From the NCBI RefSeq assembly GCF_007655005.1, contig NZ_SZVW01000001.1:372001-436000 (forward strand): a DNA stretch of 64,000 bases. The letters run 5' to 3'. Below the pieces are notes generated by a model. The model had not been told where the DNA came from. It saw only the letters and a list, made by a program, of their open reading frames with translations, and made no database searches. The stretch is from Streptomyces tibetensis (lineage in GTDB: Bacteria; Actinomycetota; Actinomycetes; Streptomycetales; Streptomycetaceae). This document shows positions 28,201-35,802 of the stretch, piece after piece. The position numbers and the translations under genes were made by a program. The stretch's first letter is position 1; each line of letters begins with the position of its first letter.

Positions 28201-28613
28201 CCCTGCTCAAGCTCATGGAGGACCACCGCGACGAAATCGTCGTCATCGTCGCGGGCTACACCGAGGAAATGGCCCGCTTCCTCGCCTCCAACCCCGGCCT
28301 GGCCTCCCGCTTCTCCCGCACCGTGGACTTCGAGCACTACTCCGCGGACGAACTGGTCGAGATCATGGGCCGCCACGCCACGACCTCCGGCTACGACTGC
28401 GCACCGGAGACCGTCGAGGCGCTGCTGCGGTACGTGGCCGGGCTGCCGCGCGACCGCTCGTTCGGCAACGCCCGCACGGCCCGCCAGATCCTGGAGCGAA
28501 TGATGACCGCCCAGGCCCGGCGGATCGGCACGATGGCCGCACCGGGCCTGGAAGACCTGCGGCTGCTGCTGCCGGAGGACCTTCCGGCGGAGACGCGGCA
28601 GCCGGCGGGCTGA
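25296..28613 (+). CDS. Beta-helix plus double AAA+ (CbxX/CfqX) protein, probable EccA-type chaperone
   Basis: This encodes 1105 aa from GTG 25296, with TAGGAGG eight bases upstream. Residues about 1-540 are parallel beta-helix repeats, each about 23 residues, with recurring units such as VEDCDISG, VRGCRM and LTDCAVRDN. Two AAA+ domains of the CbxX/CfqX type follow: Walker A GPPGTGKTTVARLY near residues 606 and 885, each with a Walker B GVLFVDEAYTL or GVLFIDEAYTL and an ELVxI sensor region. Mycobacterial EccA has an N-terminal TPR-like domain and one AAA domain, so this is an unusual build: the beta-helix may replace the substrate-binding part. Position beside mycP and eccC supports a cytosolic ESX chaperone role. 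The two AAA domains are very alike, pointing to internal duplication. Confidence 0.85.
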   Translation: MSRQLLTVGPDHTENFRTIGEALAKARTGAVIRVKPGRYRENLTVKTRLTIVADGERGSVEICPPRGTAVVLVADAVMLTDLMLRGGSEDLPVVDAPRGQVAMDGCTVVGSGWTALLARENGSLAMRGCRISNPEGAGIVDTAPTGSVIDDCLIEHLGTSAVVLSEQARTTVRGCRMRDAKGNGLLANGEAQGRVEDCDISGTEKPAVALEGRCATHVARTHAHDTSVGVYVTSAARPTLEEVTVSDTTGPGIVLAQGADPELLRCGTARTKGNGLAVTERSRGTFQDCAFDAAASSAVRVIGSSAPLLSDTTVRDCADATGAVWLAEDASAEFDRLEVVDAAGVAVSIRTGANPLVRKARLIAPGGHGIEVIEDGRGRMEDCTIERPEGAGIRAVNGGAPEITGTVLRGTAQAAVWVGTGGRSTVRDCQIHACTAAGLHVESGGELSAGHTQVTEAGAHGVLVANGGRATLESCQISGSVGDGIRVDSSEQVTLTDCAVRDNRGAGLKQTRATERLTVQGLNSSGNATPDAWGETAGDLAQEGKTAAGPDGRKPEGPLAQLESLIGLADVKHQVRTLVNLNQLAQRRASLGMPVPPMSRHLVFSGPPGTGKTTVARLYGGILAELGVLNSGHLVEVSRADLVAQVIGGTAIKTTEAFNEALGGVLFVDEAYTLLSDGKGSGADFGKEAIDTLLKLMEDHRDEVVVIAAGYTDDMGSFLASNPGLASRFTRTIEFANYSVEELVTITESMCGTHRYELDPSTLDALARHYERMPRDATFGNGRAARQVFEEMIDRQAFRLASMASPAESDLTLLLPEDVADASAAAGAGDGRSSEELLADLDAMIGLQAVKREVTDLVNLLSATRQRQAAGLPTPKISHHLVFSGPPGTGKTTVARLYADLLHSLGVLTTGQLVEVARADLVGRYVGHTAQLTKEVFERALGGVLFIDEAYTLTPEGAGSDFGREAVDTLLKLMEDHRDEIVVIVAGYTEEMARFLASNPGLASRFSRTVDFEHYSADELVEIMGRHATTSGYDCAPETVEALLRYVAGLPRDRSFGNARTARQILERMMTAQARRIGTMAAPGLEDLRLLLPEDLPAETRQPAG

Positions 28614-28638
28614 CCAGGGCCGACGGTGAGGGCGGCCA

Positions 28639-28657
28639 GGGGCAACCGGTCTGCCCC
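28639..28657 (+). terminator. Possible terminator after the beta-helix/AAA gene
   Basis: GGGGCA and TGCCCC form a six-pair GC-rich stem with a seven-base loop, 25 bases after the stop codon. There is no T-run, as is usual for Streptomyces terminators. Confidence 0.4.
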
Positions 28658-28752
28658 CGGCTCGGTACTCCTGCCCCGTCCCGCTGTCAGTGGTCTGCGG
28701 CAGGGTCGCCCATGTCAGTGCTGCGCCGACGACTCGCTCAGCGCGAGGACAT

Positions 28753-29661
28753 ATGGGGACAGGGGAGCGCGCTGCCACGGCGGGTTCGGGCGGGCGGCGG
28801 CTGGTGGTCGGTGACGACGGCCGGGTGACCCTGCGCGACGCGGACGGCGAAGGAGGTCTGGACGGTGAAGGCGCCCACGTCCGGTGCCGGTCCCGCCATG
28901 AACATCGCGCGCGGCTCGGTGCTGCGCCGGGGGCAGCGGCTCCAGCGCCAGTCGCTCGCCTCCACCGACGGCGGCACGGTGCTGGTGCACCGGGACGACC
29001 GGCGGCTGGTGCTCTTCGACGCCGAAGGACAGCGGATCTGGTGGCACGCGTGGGACGCGGAGCGGTCGGCGCTGGTGCTGGATGAGGACGGCATGCCGCG
29101 GGTCCGCGCCGACGACGGCGGTGTGGCACTGGAGTTGGGTGGTCCGGCCGATGAGTTGCGTGTGCTGCCGGGAGAGGTCCGGCTGTGCCGCACGGACGGG
29201 ACCGCGGTCTGGCAGAACGGTGAAGAGGTGTCCGAACCCGAAGGCCCCCAGGACGCCGAAGACTTCGAGTCCTGGGTGGACGTACTGACGGATGGCATCG
29301 CGTACTGCGCCACCGTCATCCACCACACGACGCCTGACGAGGCGCTGCGCCGCCTGGGCGCCGAGCCCGGCCGCATCACGACCGGCACCTGGGGCGACCT
29401 CATGACGCAGGCCGAGATCGAGGGGGCCGACGTCGACGACACCGCCGTGGCCGCGTTCGCGCTCGGTCCGCACACGCTTCTCGTGGAGGACAGGAGGTCC
29501 GAAGTCCAGGCGGCGCTGAGGGCGATGGGGGCGCCGACGACCCGGTGGAGACCGCCTTCGACCACGACCTGGAGCTGCTGTGCCGGACCGCCGGAGTGCG
29601 GCCGACGGTGGCCGATGTGACCGGGGACGCGCGGTGGGCGATCACACTCGGGCGGTCGTGA
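28753..29661 (+). pseudogene. Frameshifted lectin-like/DUF6461 protein gene
   Basis: The longest intact piece is GTG 28865 (AGGAGG upstream) to 29620, 251 codons, with bulb-lectin-like strands (LVHRDDRRLVLFDAEGQRIWW) and the start of a DUF6461-like domain (AYCATVIHH to ALGPHTLLVED). The family's usual beginning and end are in other frames. Just upstream, frame 28753 gives GRRLVVGDDGRVTLRDADGE, which joins naturally to EVWTVKAP in the main frame at about 28850. At about 29530 the sense shifts to a frame reading ADDPVETAFDHDLELLC to VADVTGDARW, ending at TGA 29659-29661, and perhaps 70 residues of the domain seem to be missing. So the gene carries at least two frameshifts and a deletion. The 251-codon piece might still be translated but would end in nonsense. 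Confidence 0.65.
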
Positions 29662-29674
29662 CGGGGCCGTGGGC

Positions 29675-30016
29675 TCAGTTGTTCCAGCCGCCGCCGGTGT
29701 TCCTGCCGAGGAGGGGGAAGGTGCCGCGCAGCGCCTCGCGCAGGCCGGGGATGAGGCTGTCGAAGTGCGCGGCGATGGTTTTGAGCGCCGGCTCGGCTCG
29801 TGGCGCTCCCGCCCGGTGAAGACGCTCGACACCTCGGCCTCGGCCGCGAGCACGGCCAGGTCCTCCAGCGGGATCTCCGCCGGATCCATACGGCGAACAC
29901 GGCATCGCGCACGCGCTCCTACATGGCGCACACCTGCGCCGGGTCGTTGACGGCGACCCCGTTGGGGAGCGTAACTCGACGGTGAGCTGAGGGATCTCGT
30001 ACGCGCTGGCGGGCAT
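29675..30016 (-). pseudogene. Multiply frameshifted small protein gene
   Basis: A protein-like message can be followed only by changing frame. ATG 30016 gives MPASAYEIPQLTVEL, then a second frame LPNGVAVNDPAQVCAM and a stop, then MDPAEIPLEDLAVLAAEAEV, and finally back to the first frame for EPALKTIAAHFDSLIPGL and the end GGGWNN before the TGA at 29675. At least three frameshifts and one in-frame stop separate these pieces. I do not recognise the family. It sits between the broken lectin gene and the TetR gene, in a strip where several genes are decaying. Confidence 0.5.
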
Positions 30017-30042
30017 GCGACCCACCCCTTCCTTCGGGCGCT

Positions 30043-30789
30043 TCAGGCGGTGGGGCCGCCGACGGCCCCGCCGGTGGCCGTGCGGATCGCCTGAGCGAAC
30101 TGCCGGGCGGTGGCCTGCACATCGGACGGTTCCGTGGTGCCCGCACCAGCAGCAGCACCAGCACCAGCACCAGCAAGGAAGGCGACTCCGATCTGCTCGT
30201 CCAGCACCCGCACCACCGCGGCGCAGGCCGCGGCGTGCAGCCGCACCTCCAGATCACCGGCCGGTCGCCCCAGCCGGTCGCCGATGATCACGCGCAGCTG
30301 CTGCTCGGTCTCGTCGCAAGCCATCAACCAGGCTGTGCGCAGCGCCGGTTCCGTGTCGGCGAGCCGGATCATCTTCATCGCCAGCATCTCGTCCGCCAGA
30401 TCGACCGGCGGTGTCTCGTGCCGAAACCGGACCAGTTCCGCCGCCAGGTGGTCTTCGAGGGAACTGTTCCTCGGCCAACTGTGCAGCAGACTCAGCAACG
30501 TGACGACGCCCTGCATCACGATCGGCTCCGCACACGCCTCCTTGCTGCGGAAGTGCCGCCATATGGTGCGCGTGGACAGCCCCACCGCGTCGGCGATCTG
30601 GTCGCCGCTGGTCCCGGCCACGCCCTGCTTCCAGAACAGGCGCGCCGCCTCCCGGGAGATCTCCAGCCGCAGCCGCGCACGCCGCCGCTCGCTCATTCCC
30701 CCCACGGGGCGCCTCTCCCCCACGGGGGGCTCCTCCGTCGTGGGGCGCTTCTCCGTCGTGGGGCGCTTCTCCGTCGTCATGGCGCTCAT
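30043..30789 (-). CDS. TetR/AcrR-family transcriptional regulator
   Basis: This encodes 248 aa from ATG 30789; an ATG three codons later is also possible. Residues about 30-80 hold the TetR DNA-binding region: RLEISREAARLFWKQGVAGT, DQIADAVGLSTRTIWRHF and a RSKEACAEPI tail. The ligand domain after it (LVRFRHETPPVDLADEML to QLRVIIGDRLGRP) fits the 'TetR C-terminal' type seen in many Streptomyces regulators. The N-terminus has a repeated TTEKRP unit from an 18-bp duplication, and the C-terminus carries an AGAGAGAAAGAG run; both look like slippage products outside the fold. The ligand is unknown. Confidence 0.85.
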   Translation of the reverse strand: MSAMTTEKRPTTEKRPTTEEPPVGERRPVGGMSERRRARLRLEISREAARLFWKQGVAGTSGDQIADAVGLSTRTIWRHFRSKEACAEPIVMQGVVTLLSLLHSWPRNSSLEDHLAAELVRFRHETPPVDLADEMLAMKMIRLADTEPALRTAWLMACDETEQQLRVIIGDRLGRPAGDLEVRLHAAACAAVVRVLDEQIGVAFLAGAGAGAAAGAGTTEPSDVQATARQFAQAIRTATGGAVGGPTA

Positions 30790-30863
30790 CAGCCTTTTTC
30801 CCTTCTCCGCACGGCGGTGCGCGGTCGGTGGTGGGTGTGACCGGCCGGTGTCACCGGCTGGTG

Positions 30864-31496
30864 TCACCAGGTGAGGGCGTCGTCCATCGACCGCTGCCAG
30901 TACGTGACGCTGAGGGAGTCGTCGACGTGGACGCCCTTGGCGGGCAGGGGCGGGTGGGCCGCCGAGGGGGTGTACTTCCCGGTGCGGTCCTTGAAGGCGA
31001 CGGTGAGGGACGTCTCGGTGCGGCCGTTCTTGCCGGTGCCGTCGGTTGCCGACAAGGTCACGCCGGCGTAGCCGGACTCGCCCGGGGCGAGGGTGATGAC
31101 GGCCCCCGGATCGGAGTCCTTGATGGCCGGCGGCACCGACTGGGCCTCGCCGAATCCGGCGGCCGGGTAGCCGTAGAGGTCGCAGGGGGCGCCGCCGGTG
31201 TTGGTGACCGTGAGCAGCAGGTGGTTCACGGGCTTGTTCACGGGAGCCGCGACCGTCGTGGTGCCGGAGCCCTCACAGGCGACGGCCCGCTTCCCGCTCC
31301 CGCCGGAGTCGCCCGTGCCGGAGTCGCCGGTCTCGCTGTTCCCACTCCCCGACGATGCGGTCAATGAGCCACCCGCCGACGACTTCCCGCCGTCATCGAC
31401 CGACTCGTCGCCGCACGCGGTGAGCGAGAGCGCGGCGGTCGCGACGGCCGCGGCGGCGGTCAGCAGGCGGAGGCGGGTGCCCCGGACACTGGACAT
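30864..31496 (-). CDS. DUF4232 lipoprotein, copy 1
   Basis: This encodes 210 aa from ATG 31496, with AGAAGGG about ten bases upstream; the frame continues upstream only into transposase debris. The signal sequence ends in a lipobox (ALSLTAC), so it should be a membrane-anchored lipoprotein. A Ser/Gly linker is followed by a DUF4232 domain (TTTVAAPVNKPVNHLLLTVT, CDLYGYPA, LAPGESGYAGVTL, SLTVAF). It is a close paralogue of the gene at 35905: both share the leader, the PVNH and LYGYP motifs and the ending VDDSLxVTYWQxSM. Two copies of a 20-bp motif lie about 145-185 bases upstream. Confidence 0.9.
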   Translation of the reverse strand: MSSVRGTRLRLLTAAAAVATAALSLTACGDESVDDGGKSSAGGSLTASSGSGNSETGDSGTGDSGGSGKRAVACEGSGTTTVAAPVNKPVNHLLLTVTNTGGAPCDLYGYPAAGFGEAQSVPPAIKDSDPGAVITLAPGESGYAGVTLSATDGTGKNGRTETSLTVAFKDRTGKYTPSAAHPPLPAKGVHVDDSLSVTYWQRSMDDALTW

Positions 31497-31640
31497 GTGG
31501 GTGGTGCCCTTCTGCGGTGCAGTGGTTGGTGCTTGGCCGAACGGAGTGTGTGCGCGGATCCGTTTCATCCGCCACGGAAGACGGTGATTTGATACGCCGG
31601 GACGGGGAAACGGCCGCTGACCAGGCAGGATGCGGGGCGC

Positions 31641-31682
31641 CTGGAACGTGGGAATGGGACGCGGAACGTGGAAATAGGACGC
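31641..31682 (+). repeat. Two tandem copies of a roughly 20-bp motif upstream of DUF4232 copy 1
   Basis: Two units follow each other with a 20-base period: CTGGAACGTGGGAATGGGAC, then GCGGAACGTGGAAATAGGAC. Related units occur at 32471, 36769 and 36813, with consensus close to GGRAYRCGGRAATGGGRCGC. All lie upstream of DUF4232 or XRE-type genes, so a shared operator is the likeliest role. Confidence 0.6.
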
Positions 31683-31796
31683 GGCGTGCGGTGCCGGGGC
31701 GACGGGGGATACCGCGGAGGCGACGGCACGGTGTGCCCCTCTTGCAACGGCGCCGCTTCGGCAGCGGCTCGAACCCCTTCGCCGTGGTTGAAGATG

Positions 31797-32368
31797 CTGT
31801 TCTGGTCCGCCGTCGGCCCAGACCTTGGTCACGCTGGGATGTGCCGCGGCCAGGTCGTCGAGCAGGAGCTTGCCGCCGGTGGTGTCGTGCACGTTCGCGG
31901 CGGTGACCAGGACGGCCAGCACCAGACCGAGCGTGTCCGTGATCAGGTGCCGCTTGCGCCCCTTGATCTTCTTGCCGGCGTCGATGCCCTGACTGGTTTC
32001 GGCGACGTTTGCCGAGGTCTTCACGCTCTGCGCGTCGACCACGGCCGCGGTGGGCTCCGTACGGCGGCCATGGAATCGGCGGGTTTTGTCGCGTCACAGG
32101 TCGTCTACCTGCTGGGTGGTGCCGTCGTCTTCCCACTTCGCGTAGCAGTCGTAGACGGTCTTGCAGGGCGGAAAGTCGTGCGGCGGGTACTCCCACGGGA
32201 TGCCGGTGCGGTTGACGTAGAGGATCGCGTTGACGATCTCCCAGCGGGCGTCGGACAACGTCACTGCGGTACGGGCGACGAGCACTCACGCCTCATCCAA
32301 CGACCGCCGACGACGACACTCACAAAATCATCCCAGAACGCCAACTACCTAGATTAAATGCTCTCTTA
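31797..32368 (-). mobile_element. IS5-family transposase remnant
   Basis: The frame from ATG 32285 encodes an IS5-type N-terminus (VTLSDARWEIVNAILYVNRT, YDCYAKWEDDGT) and stops at 32094. The message continues in another frame with VVDAQSVKTSANVAETSQG, KKIKGRKRHLITDTLGLVLA and VTKVWADGG, then breaks off near 31800, so the catalytic domain after the DAQS and KVWADGG motifs is missing. There is at least one frameshift plus loss of the 3' half. The upstream end near 32365 is AT-rich (TAGATTAAATGCTCTC) and probably marks the old terminal repeat; the other end was not found. Part of the frame runs into the DUF4232 leader by chance. Confidence 0.8.
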
Positions 32369-32470
32369 GCACCGCCGAGTGGCCTATGCGCTTGGTAATA
32401 GAATTTATGGCCTGGTAACAAAATTAGTAGAGCAACTGTCAAATCCTGCGGACGCGCACGGTGCGGGCAC

Positions 32471-32492
32471 CTGGAATACGGGAATGGGGCGC
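32471..32492 (+). promoter_or_regulatory. Single copy of the 20-bp motif upstream of the XRE gene
   Basis: GGAATACGGGAATGGGGCGC lies about 100 bases before the XRE-type gene and matches the motif found upstream of both DUF4232 genes. Just upstream (32390-32420) is unusually AT-rich sequence with a TGGTAA-type direct repeat that could hold the promoter. Confidence 0.5.
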
Positions 32493-32593
32493 CGTTTGAC
32501 GAGCAATGGGTTACAGGTGTTCACTAAGCAGCCTGAACCGCGGAAACGCGGCGCGGCGGGGGCCACGCGGGGTTGGGGAGTTGGGGAGGAACC

Positions 32594-33868
32594 GTGTCGG
32601 AGTCGACAGGGGCAGGGGCCACCGAGGAAGCGGAAGCGTTCGCGGAACTGCTGCGGGGACTCAAGGAACGCTCGGGACTGAGCTACGTGGCACTGGCCAA
32701 GCGGCTGCACATGAGCGCCTCGACGCTGCACCGTTACTGCATCGGCCGCGCGGTACCGACCGAGTACGCGCCGGTCGAGCGGCTCGCCCGGAAGTGCCGC
32801 GCGACCGGCGAGGAGCTGGTCGAGCTGCACCGGAGGTGGATTCTGGCCGATGCGACGCGGACGCGCAGGGGGCCGGGCCAGGGCGGAACAGAGCCGGGAA
32901 CGGGACCGGACGGGGCGGGACCGGAGCGGACAGCCCCGGCATCCGACAGCAGCGAACCAGACGAATGCGATGAACCGGTCGTCAGCGACGCCGTGCCGTC
33001 CGTCCCCCCGCCCACCCGCACGCGCCTCCGCTGGAGCCGCCGCCACACGCTCATCGCCTGCGCCGTGGCGACCGCCACTCTGGGGAGCGTCGCACTCGCC
33101 GCGGGTCTGCCGTTCTCCGGAGACGACGACCGCGGCCCGATACATGCCGGAGACGACACCTGGAAGGTCGGCACCGACGAGGACGTGAGCCCGCTCGCAT
33201 CGACCCTCCCCAACCCGCCCCGGGACACGAAGAGCGGCAAGTCCACGGCGCCGGGGTCCGGCGACCACGACGGCGCACCGGTCAAGGTCACCACCCGGCC
33301 CTACGTCTACGACGACCCGTGCGGGCAGCACTTCCTCGTCGACAGCGGACCCAAACAGGTCGGCCCGCCCGCCACCGAGCAGGACGCCCCCCAATGGGCC
33401 GCCGCATACGGCGCGGTCTCCTCGGGGCAGCAGCGCGTCGCCCTCACCGTGCAGGGCACCGGGAAGGACACCGTCGTCCTGGAGGCGCTGCACGTGCGCA
33501 TCACCGCGAAGCGCGACCCGCTCACCTGGAACGACTACTCGATGGGTGTCGGCTGCGGCGACAGCGTCAAGGCCAAGTCCTTCGACGTCGACCTCGACAA
33601 GCGCAGCCCCACCGTCACCGCCGAGAACGGCCAGCACGACTTCCCCCTCACGGTCAGTGAGTCCGACCCGAAGGTCTTCCACGTCACCGCCCGCACCACG
33701 GCGCATGACGTCCGCTGGGACCTCGCCCTGGACTGGTCCAGCGGCGACCGGCACGGCACCGTCCGCATCAACAGCAAGGGCACCCCGTTCCGTACCAGCG
33801 CCGACATCGACCGCCCCGGATATGACTATCCGCTGAGCGGCGGCGGGTGGGTCAAGCGGAAAGGCTAG
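32594..33868 (+). CDS. XRE-family HTH membrane protein
   Basis: This encodes 424 aa from GTG 32594, with GGAGG four bases upstream. Residues about 10-75 hold an XRE-type helix-turn-helix (FAELLRGLKERSGLSYVALA, MSASTLHRYCIGRAVP). A Gly/Pro linker is followed by one membrane helix (residues about 145-170, RHTLIACAVATATLGSVALA), and the last 230 residues are extracellular, with a conserved-looking domain (YVYDDPCGQHFLVDSGP, DPLTWNDYSMGVGCGDSV, VRWDLALDWSSG). Such DNA-binding membrane proteins are common in Streptomyces and may pass an outside signal to a cytoplasmic DNA site. It has a copy of the 20-bp motif upstream, so it is the natural candidate to bind that motif. Confidence 0.88.
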   Translation: MSESTGAGATEEAEAFAELLRGLKERSGLSYVALAKRLHMSASTLHRYCIGRAVPTEYAPVERLARKCRATGEELVELHRRWILADATRTRRGPGQGGTEPGTGPDGAGPERTAPASDSSEPDECDEPVVSDAVPSVPPPTRTRLRWSRRHTLIACAVATATLGSVALAAGLPFSGDDDRGPIHAGDDTWKVGTDEDVSPLASTLPNPPRDTKSGKSTAPGSGDHDGAPVKVTTRPYVYDDPCGQHFLVDSGPKQVGPPATEQDAPQWAAAYGAVSSGQQRVALTVQGTGKDTVVLEALHVRITAKRDPLTWNDYSMGVGCGDSVKAKSFDVDLDKRSPTVTAENGQHDFPLTVSESDPKVFHVTARTTAHDVRWDLALDWSSGDRHGTVRINSKGTPFRTSADIDRPGYDYPLSGGGWVKRKG

Positions 33869-34191
33869 GACCGCAAAGGGCCGTTACCCCCCGAATCGCG
33901 TTCCGGGGAGAGGTGAACGCATCCGGGGGGGGCAACGGCGTTCCCGGGGGAGGCACGGCCCCACAACCGAACCTCCGCCGAGGGGGGAATGGCTGGCGCG
34001 CGTACAGGTCGGCGTGCGTCCTGCCGTTGACAATGTGTCGTGGCACCGGAACTCGTAATTCCTGCCCTGCTGTTCAGGTTGTACCCCTCTGACGAGCAGC
34101 CAGCGTGCGAGGTGAAGCTCATGTAGTAGCGCCACGTGGGAACGGAGCCGACCGCGAGACCGGCAGCGGCACGAGAACGCCAGGGCTTCAT
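33865..34191 (-). CDS. Possible small secreted protein (doubtful)
   Basis: An open frame runs from ATG 34191 (GGGGAA upstream) for 108 codons. The first 60 residues look protein-like: a short basic start (MKPWRSRAAAGLAVGS), then TWRYYMSFTSHAGCSSEGYN with two Cys, in the style of small secreted actinobacterial proteins. The rest (RRPVRAPAIPPSAEVRLWGR) looks like non-coding sequence, so a frameshift after about residue 60 is possible. Its stop overlaps the XRE gene's stop through a shared CTAG, the same arrangement as at 40738. The remaining stretch to the LuxR gene (34192-34378) shows nothing. Confidence 0.3.
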   Translation of the reverse strand: MKPWRSRAAAGLAVGSVPTWRYYMSFTSHAGCSSEGYNLNSRAGITSSGATTHCQRQDARRPVRAPAIPPSAEVRLWGRASPGNAVAPPGCVHLSPERDSGGNGPLRS

Positions 34192-34378
34192 GTTTCCCCA
34201 CACTTTCATCAGCACAATTAATCGAGTGGCGCACCGCCATGGTGCGGTGTTGGGGAAACTCTACGCCTCACAAATTCAGGCACGAGGAATCGGAGGGAAT
34301 TCCACCGGGCCAGGGTGAGGGATTCCAGGGAATGCGCACTGCCCGAAAGGGAAACCGGGAAATCCGGCCGCCGCCCCC

Positions 34379-35152
34379 TCACAGGTAGCCTTCCCGGATG
34401 GCATACGCCACGGCGTGGGCCCGGTTGCGCAGGTGCAGGCGCATGGTGAGTCCGTGCAGGACGTTCTTGATGGTGCGTTCCGAGTAAGCCAGCTTGGTGG
34501 CGATCTCCCCGGTGTCCAGGCCCTCGGCGATCAGGCGCAGGACCTCCACCTCGCGGGGCGTCAGGCCCGGGGAGGAGACGCCGGGCCCGCCCGTCGTGCT
34601 GCGGTGCAGGGTGCCGACCTGGCCGATGAGGCGGCCCAGCAGGTCGGCGGGCAGGTCACCGTCCCCCCGGGACGCGGCCAGGATCGCCTGTACGAGCCGG
34701 TGGGAGGTGGCCTCGTGGCGCCACACGATGGCGGCGACACCGCACTCGATGACGTCCAGCAGTTCGTGCTCGCGGATCGCGCCCGTGACGAGCACGGTGC
34801 GCGCTCCCTCGCTCCGTGCGGTCCGGCGCAGCCGGGTGAGCGCGGTCTCGTCGAGCGTGTCCTCGATCAGCAGGGCCACCGTGCCGGGGCCCGGCCGCTC
34901 GCGGAGTTCGATCCCCGGGTGCGGGCGCAGTTGGCTGATGGCGCCCTCGCGGGAGATCGGGTCCGGGGCGCTCACCGTCACGGGTACCCGGCCCCGGGGG
35001 CCGTCGTCGGCGGCGCGGGGTGGGCTGTGCACCGTCCGCCCGTGTTCGCGTACCCGCTGCCCGGGGAGGACCGGCGGGGAATGAGTCGGTCCGGGTTTCC
35101 GGGACGCGCGTTCCGGCAGCGTCTTCACATCGTGTCCTTGAGGCCGTGTCAT
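34379..35152 (-). CDS. LuxR-family (NarL-type) transcriptional regulator
   Basis: This encodes 257 aa from ATG 35152, with GGAGGAGG about seven bases upstream. The C-terminal LuxR helix-turn-helix is clear: LTPREVEVLRLIAEGLDTGE, IATKLAYSERTIKNVLHGLT, then RLHLRNRAHAVAYAIREGYL. The middle (LLIEDTLDETALTRLRRTAR to VIECGVAAIVWRHEAT) resembles a receiver-like domain without evident phosphorylation residues, so it is probably not a classic response regulator. The wreck of a LAL-type regulator lies directly upstream and reads into this gene without a stop. In other Streptomyces such pairs occur intact, so this may be the surviving member. Confidence 0.85.
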   Translation of the reverse strand: MTRPQGHDVKTLPERASRKPGPTHSPPVLPGQRVREHGRTVHSPPRAADDGPRGRVPVTVSAPDPISREGAISQLRPHPGIELRERPGPGTVALLIEDTLDETALTRLRRTARSEGARTVLVTGAIREHELLDVIECGVAAIVWRHEATSHRLVQAILAASRGDGDLPADLLGRLIGQVGTLHRSTTGGPGVSSPGLTPREVEVLRLIAEGLDTGEIATKLAYSERTIKNVLHGLTMRLHLRNRAHAVAYAIREGYL

Positions 35153-35802
35153 CCTTCGGCCTCCTCCTCTCGTTCCGGCTCGGTCCCGTTCTCCCCGTTC
35201 CAGGGCTCTCAGCGGCTGGAGGTGCCGCTGGAGGCCCGGCCGCTGCGCCTCGGCGGAGCGGCCCATGCAGTCCCCCGCGGTCGCCGCGTACTGCACGAGC
35301 GTGGTCTGTCCGGCGGTGACGGCCGGCTCCAGGGAGTCCGCGGCGGTCTTGCCCAGGCGCCGGTACGCCTCCCGGTGCACCTGCTGCCGCCGGGCCTCCG
35401 ACCACTCGGTGAGCACCGCGTCCCGCAGCAGCGGATGCGCGTAGCGCTGTCCTCGCCGCGTACGAGCGCAACTGCCGCCACAGCTGCGCCGCCTGCCGCC
35501 ACCGCCCGGTCGCGCTGTCGCCCGCCCCGTCGCCCGGGATCCCCTGGGTGAACTCCCCGCCCTGGCCCAGCAGATGCAGGACCGTGGCGAAGGGCAGCTC
35601 CGCCCCCTCCGGGAAGCAGCGCGCGCAGGACGCGCAGACCGTGGGCGGTGGCGTGGGAGACGGCCGCCTCAAGCGCAGCGGTACGGCCGGTGCCCGTGGC
35701 GCCGCGCCGCAGGACGGTGCCGCCGGCGCCGTCGGCCGCGCGCTCGATCTCGGCCGCGAGCAGCGCGTAAGTGTCGTCGCGTTCGTACAGCGGTCCGGTC
35801 AT
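35153..35802 (-). pseudogene. Decayed LAL-type LuxR regulator (N-terminal ATPase piece)
   Basis: From ATG 35802 the message MTGPLYERDDTYALLAAEIE with a Walker-A-like GATGTGRTAAL is followed, after a frameshift near 35640, by RCFPEGAELPFATVLHLLGQ, and after a large deletion and another frameshift near 35430 by HPLLRDAVLTEWSEARRQQV. These are ordered landmarks of LAL ATPase domains, normally spread over several hundred residues. The tetratricopeptide part and its own LuxR domain are missing. The last piece continues in frame, without a stop, into the neighbouring LuxR gene. Confidence 0.7.

Noticed and set aside
30864..32042. A single 392-codon frame joining transposase sequence to the DUF4232 lipoprotein
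   Set aside because: The lipoprotein has its own ribosome site, signal peptide and lipobox at 31496, matching its paralogue; the upstream part is IS debris that happens to stay open.
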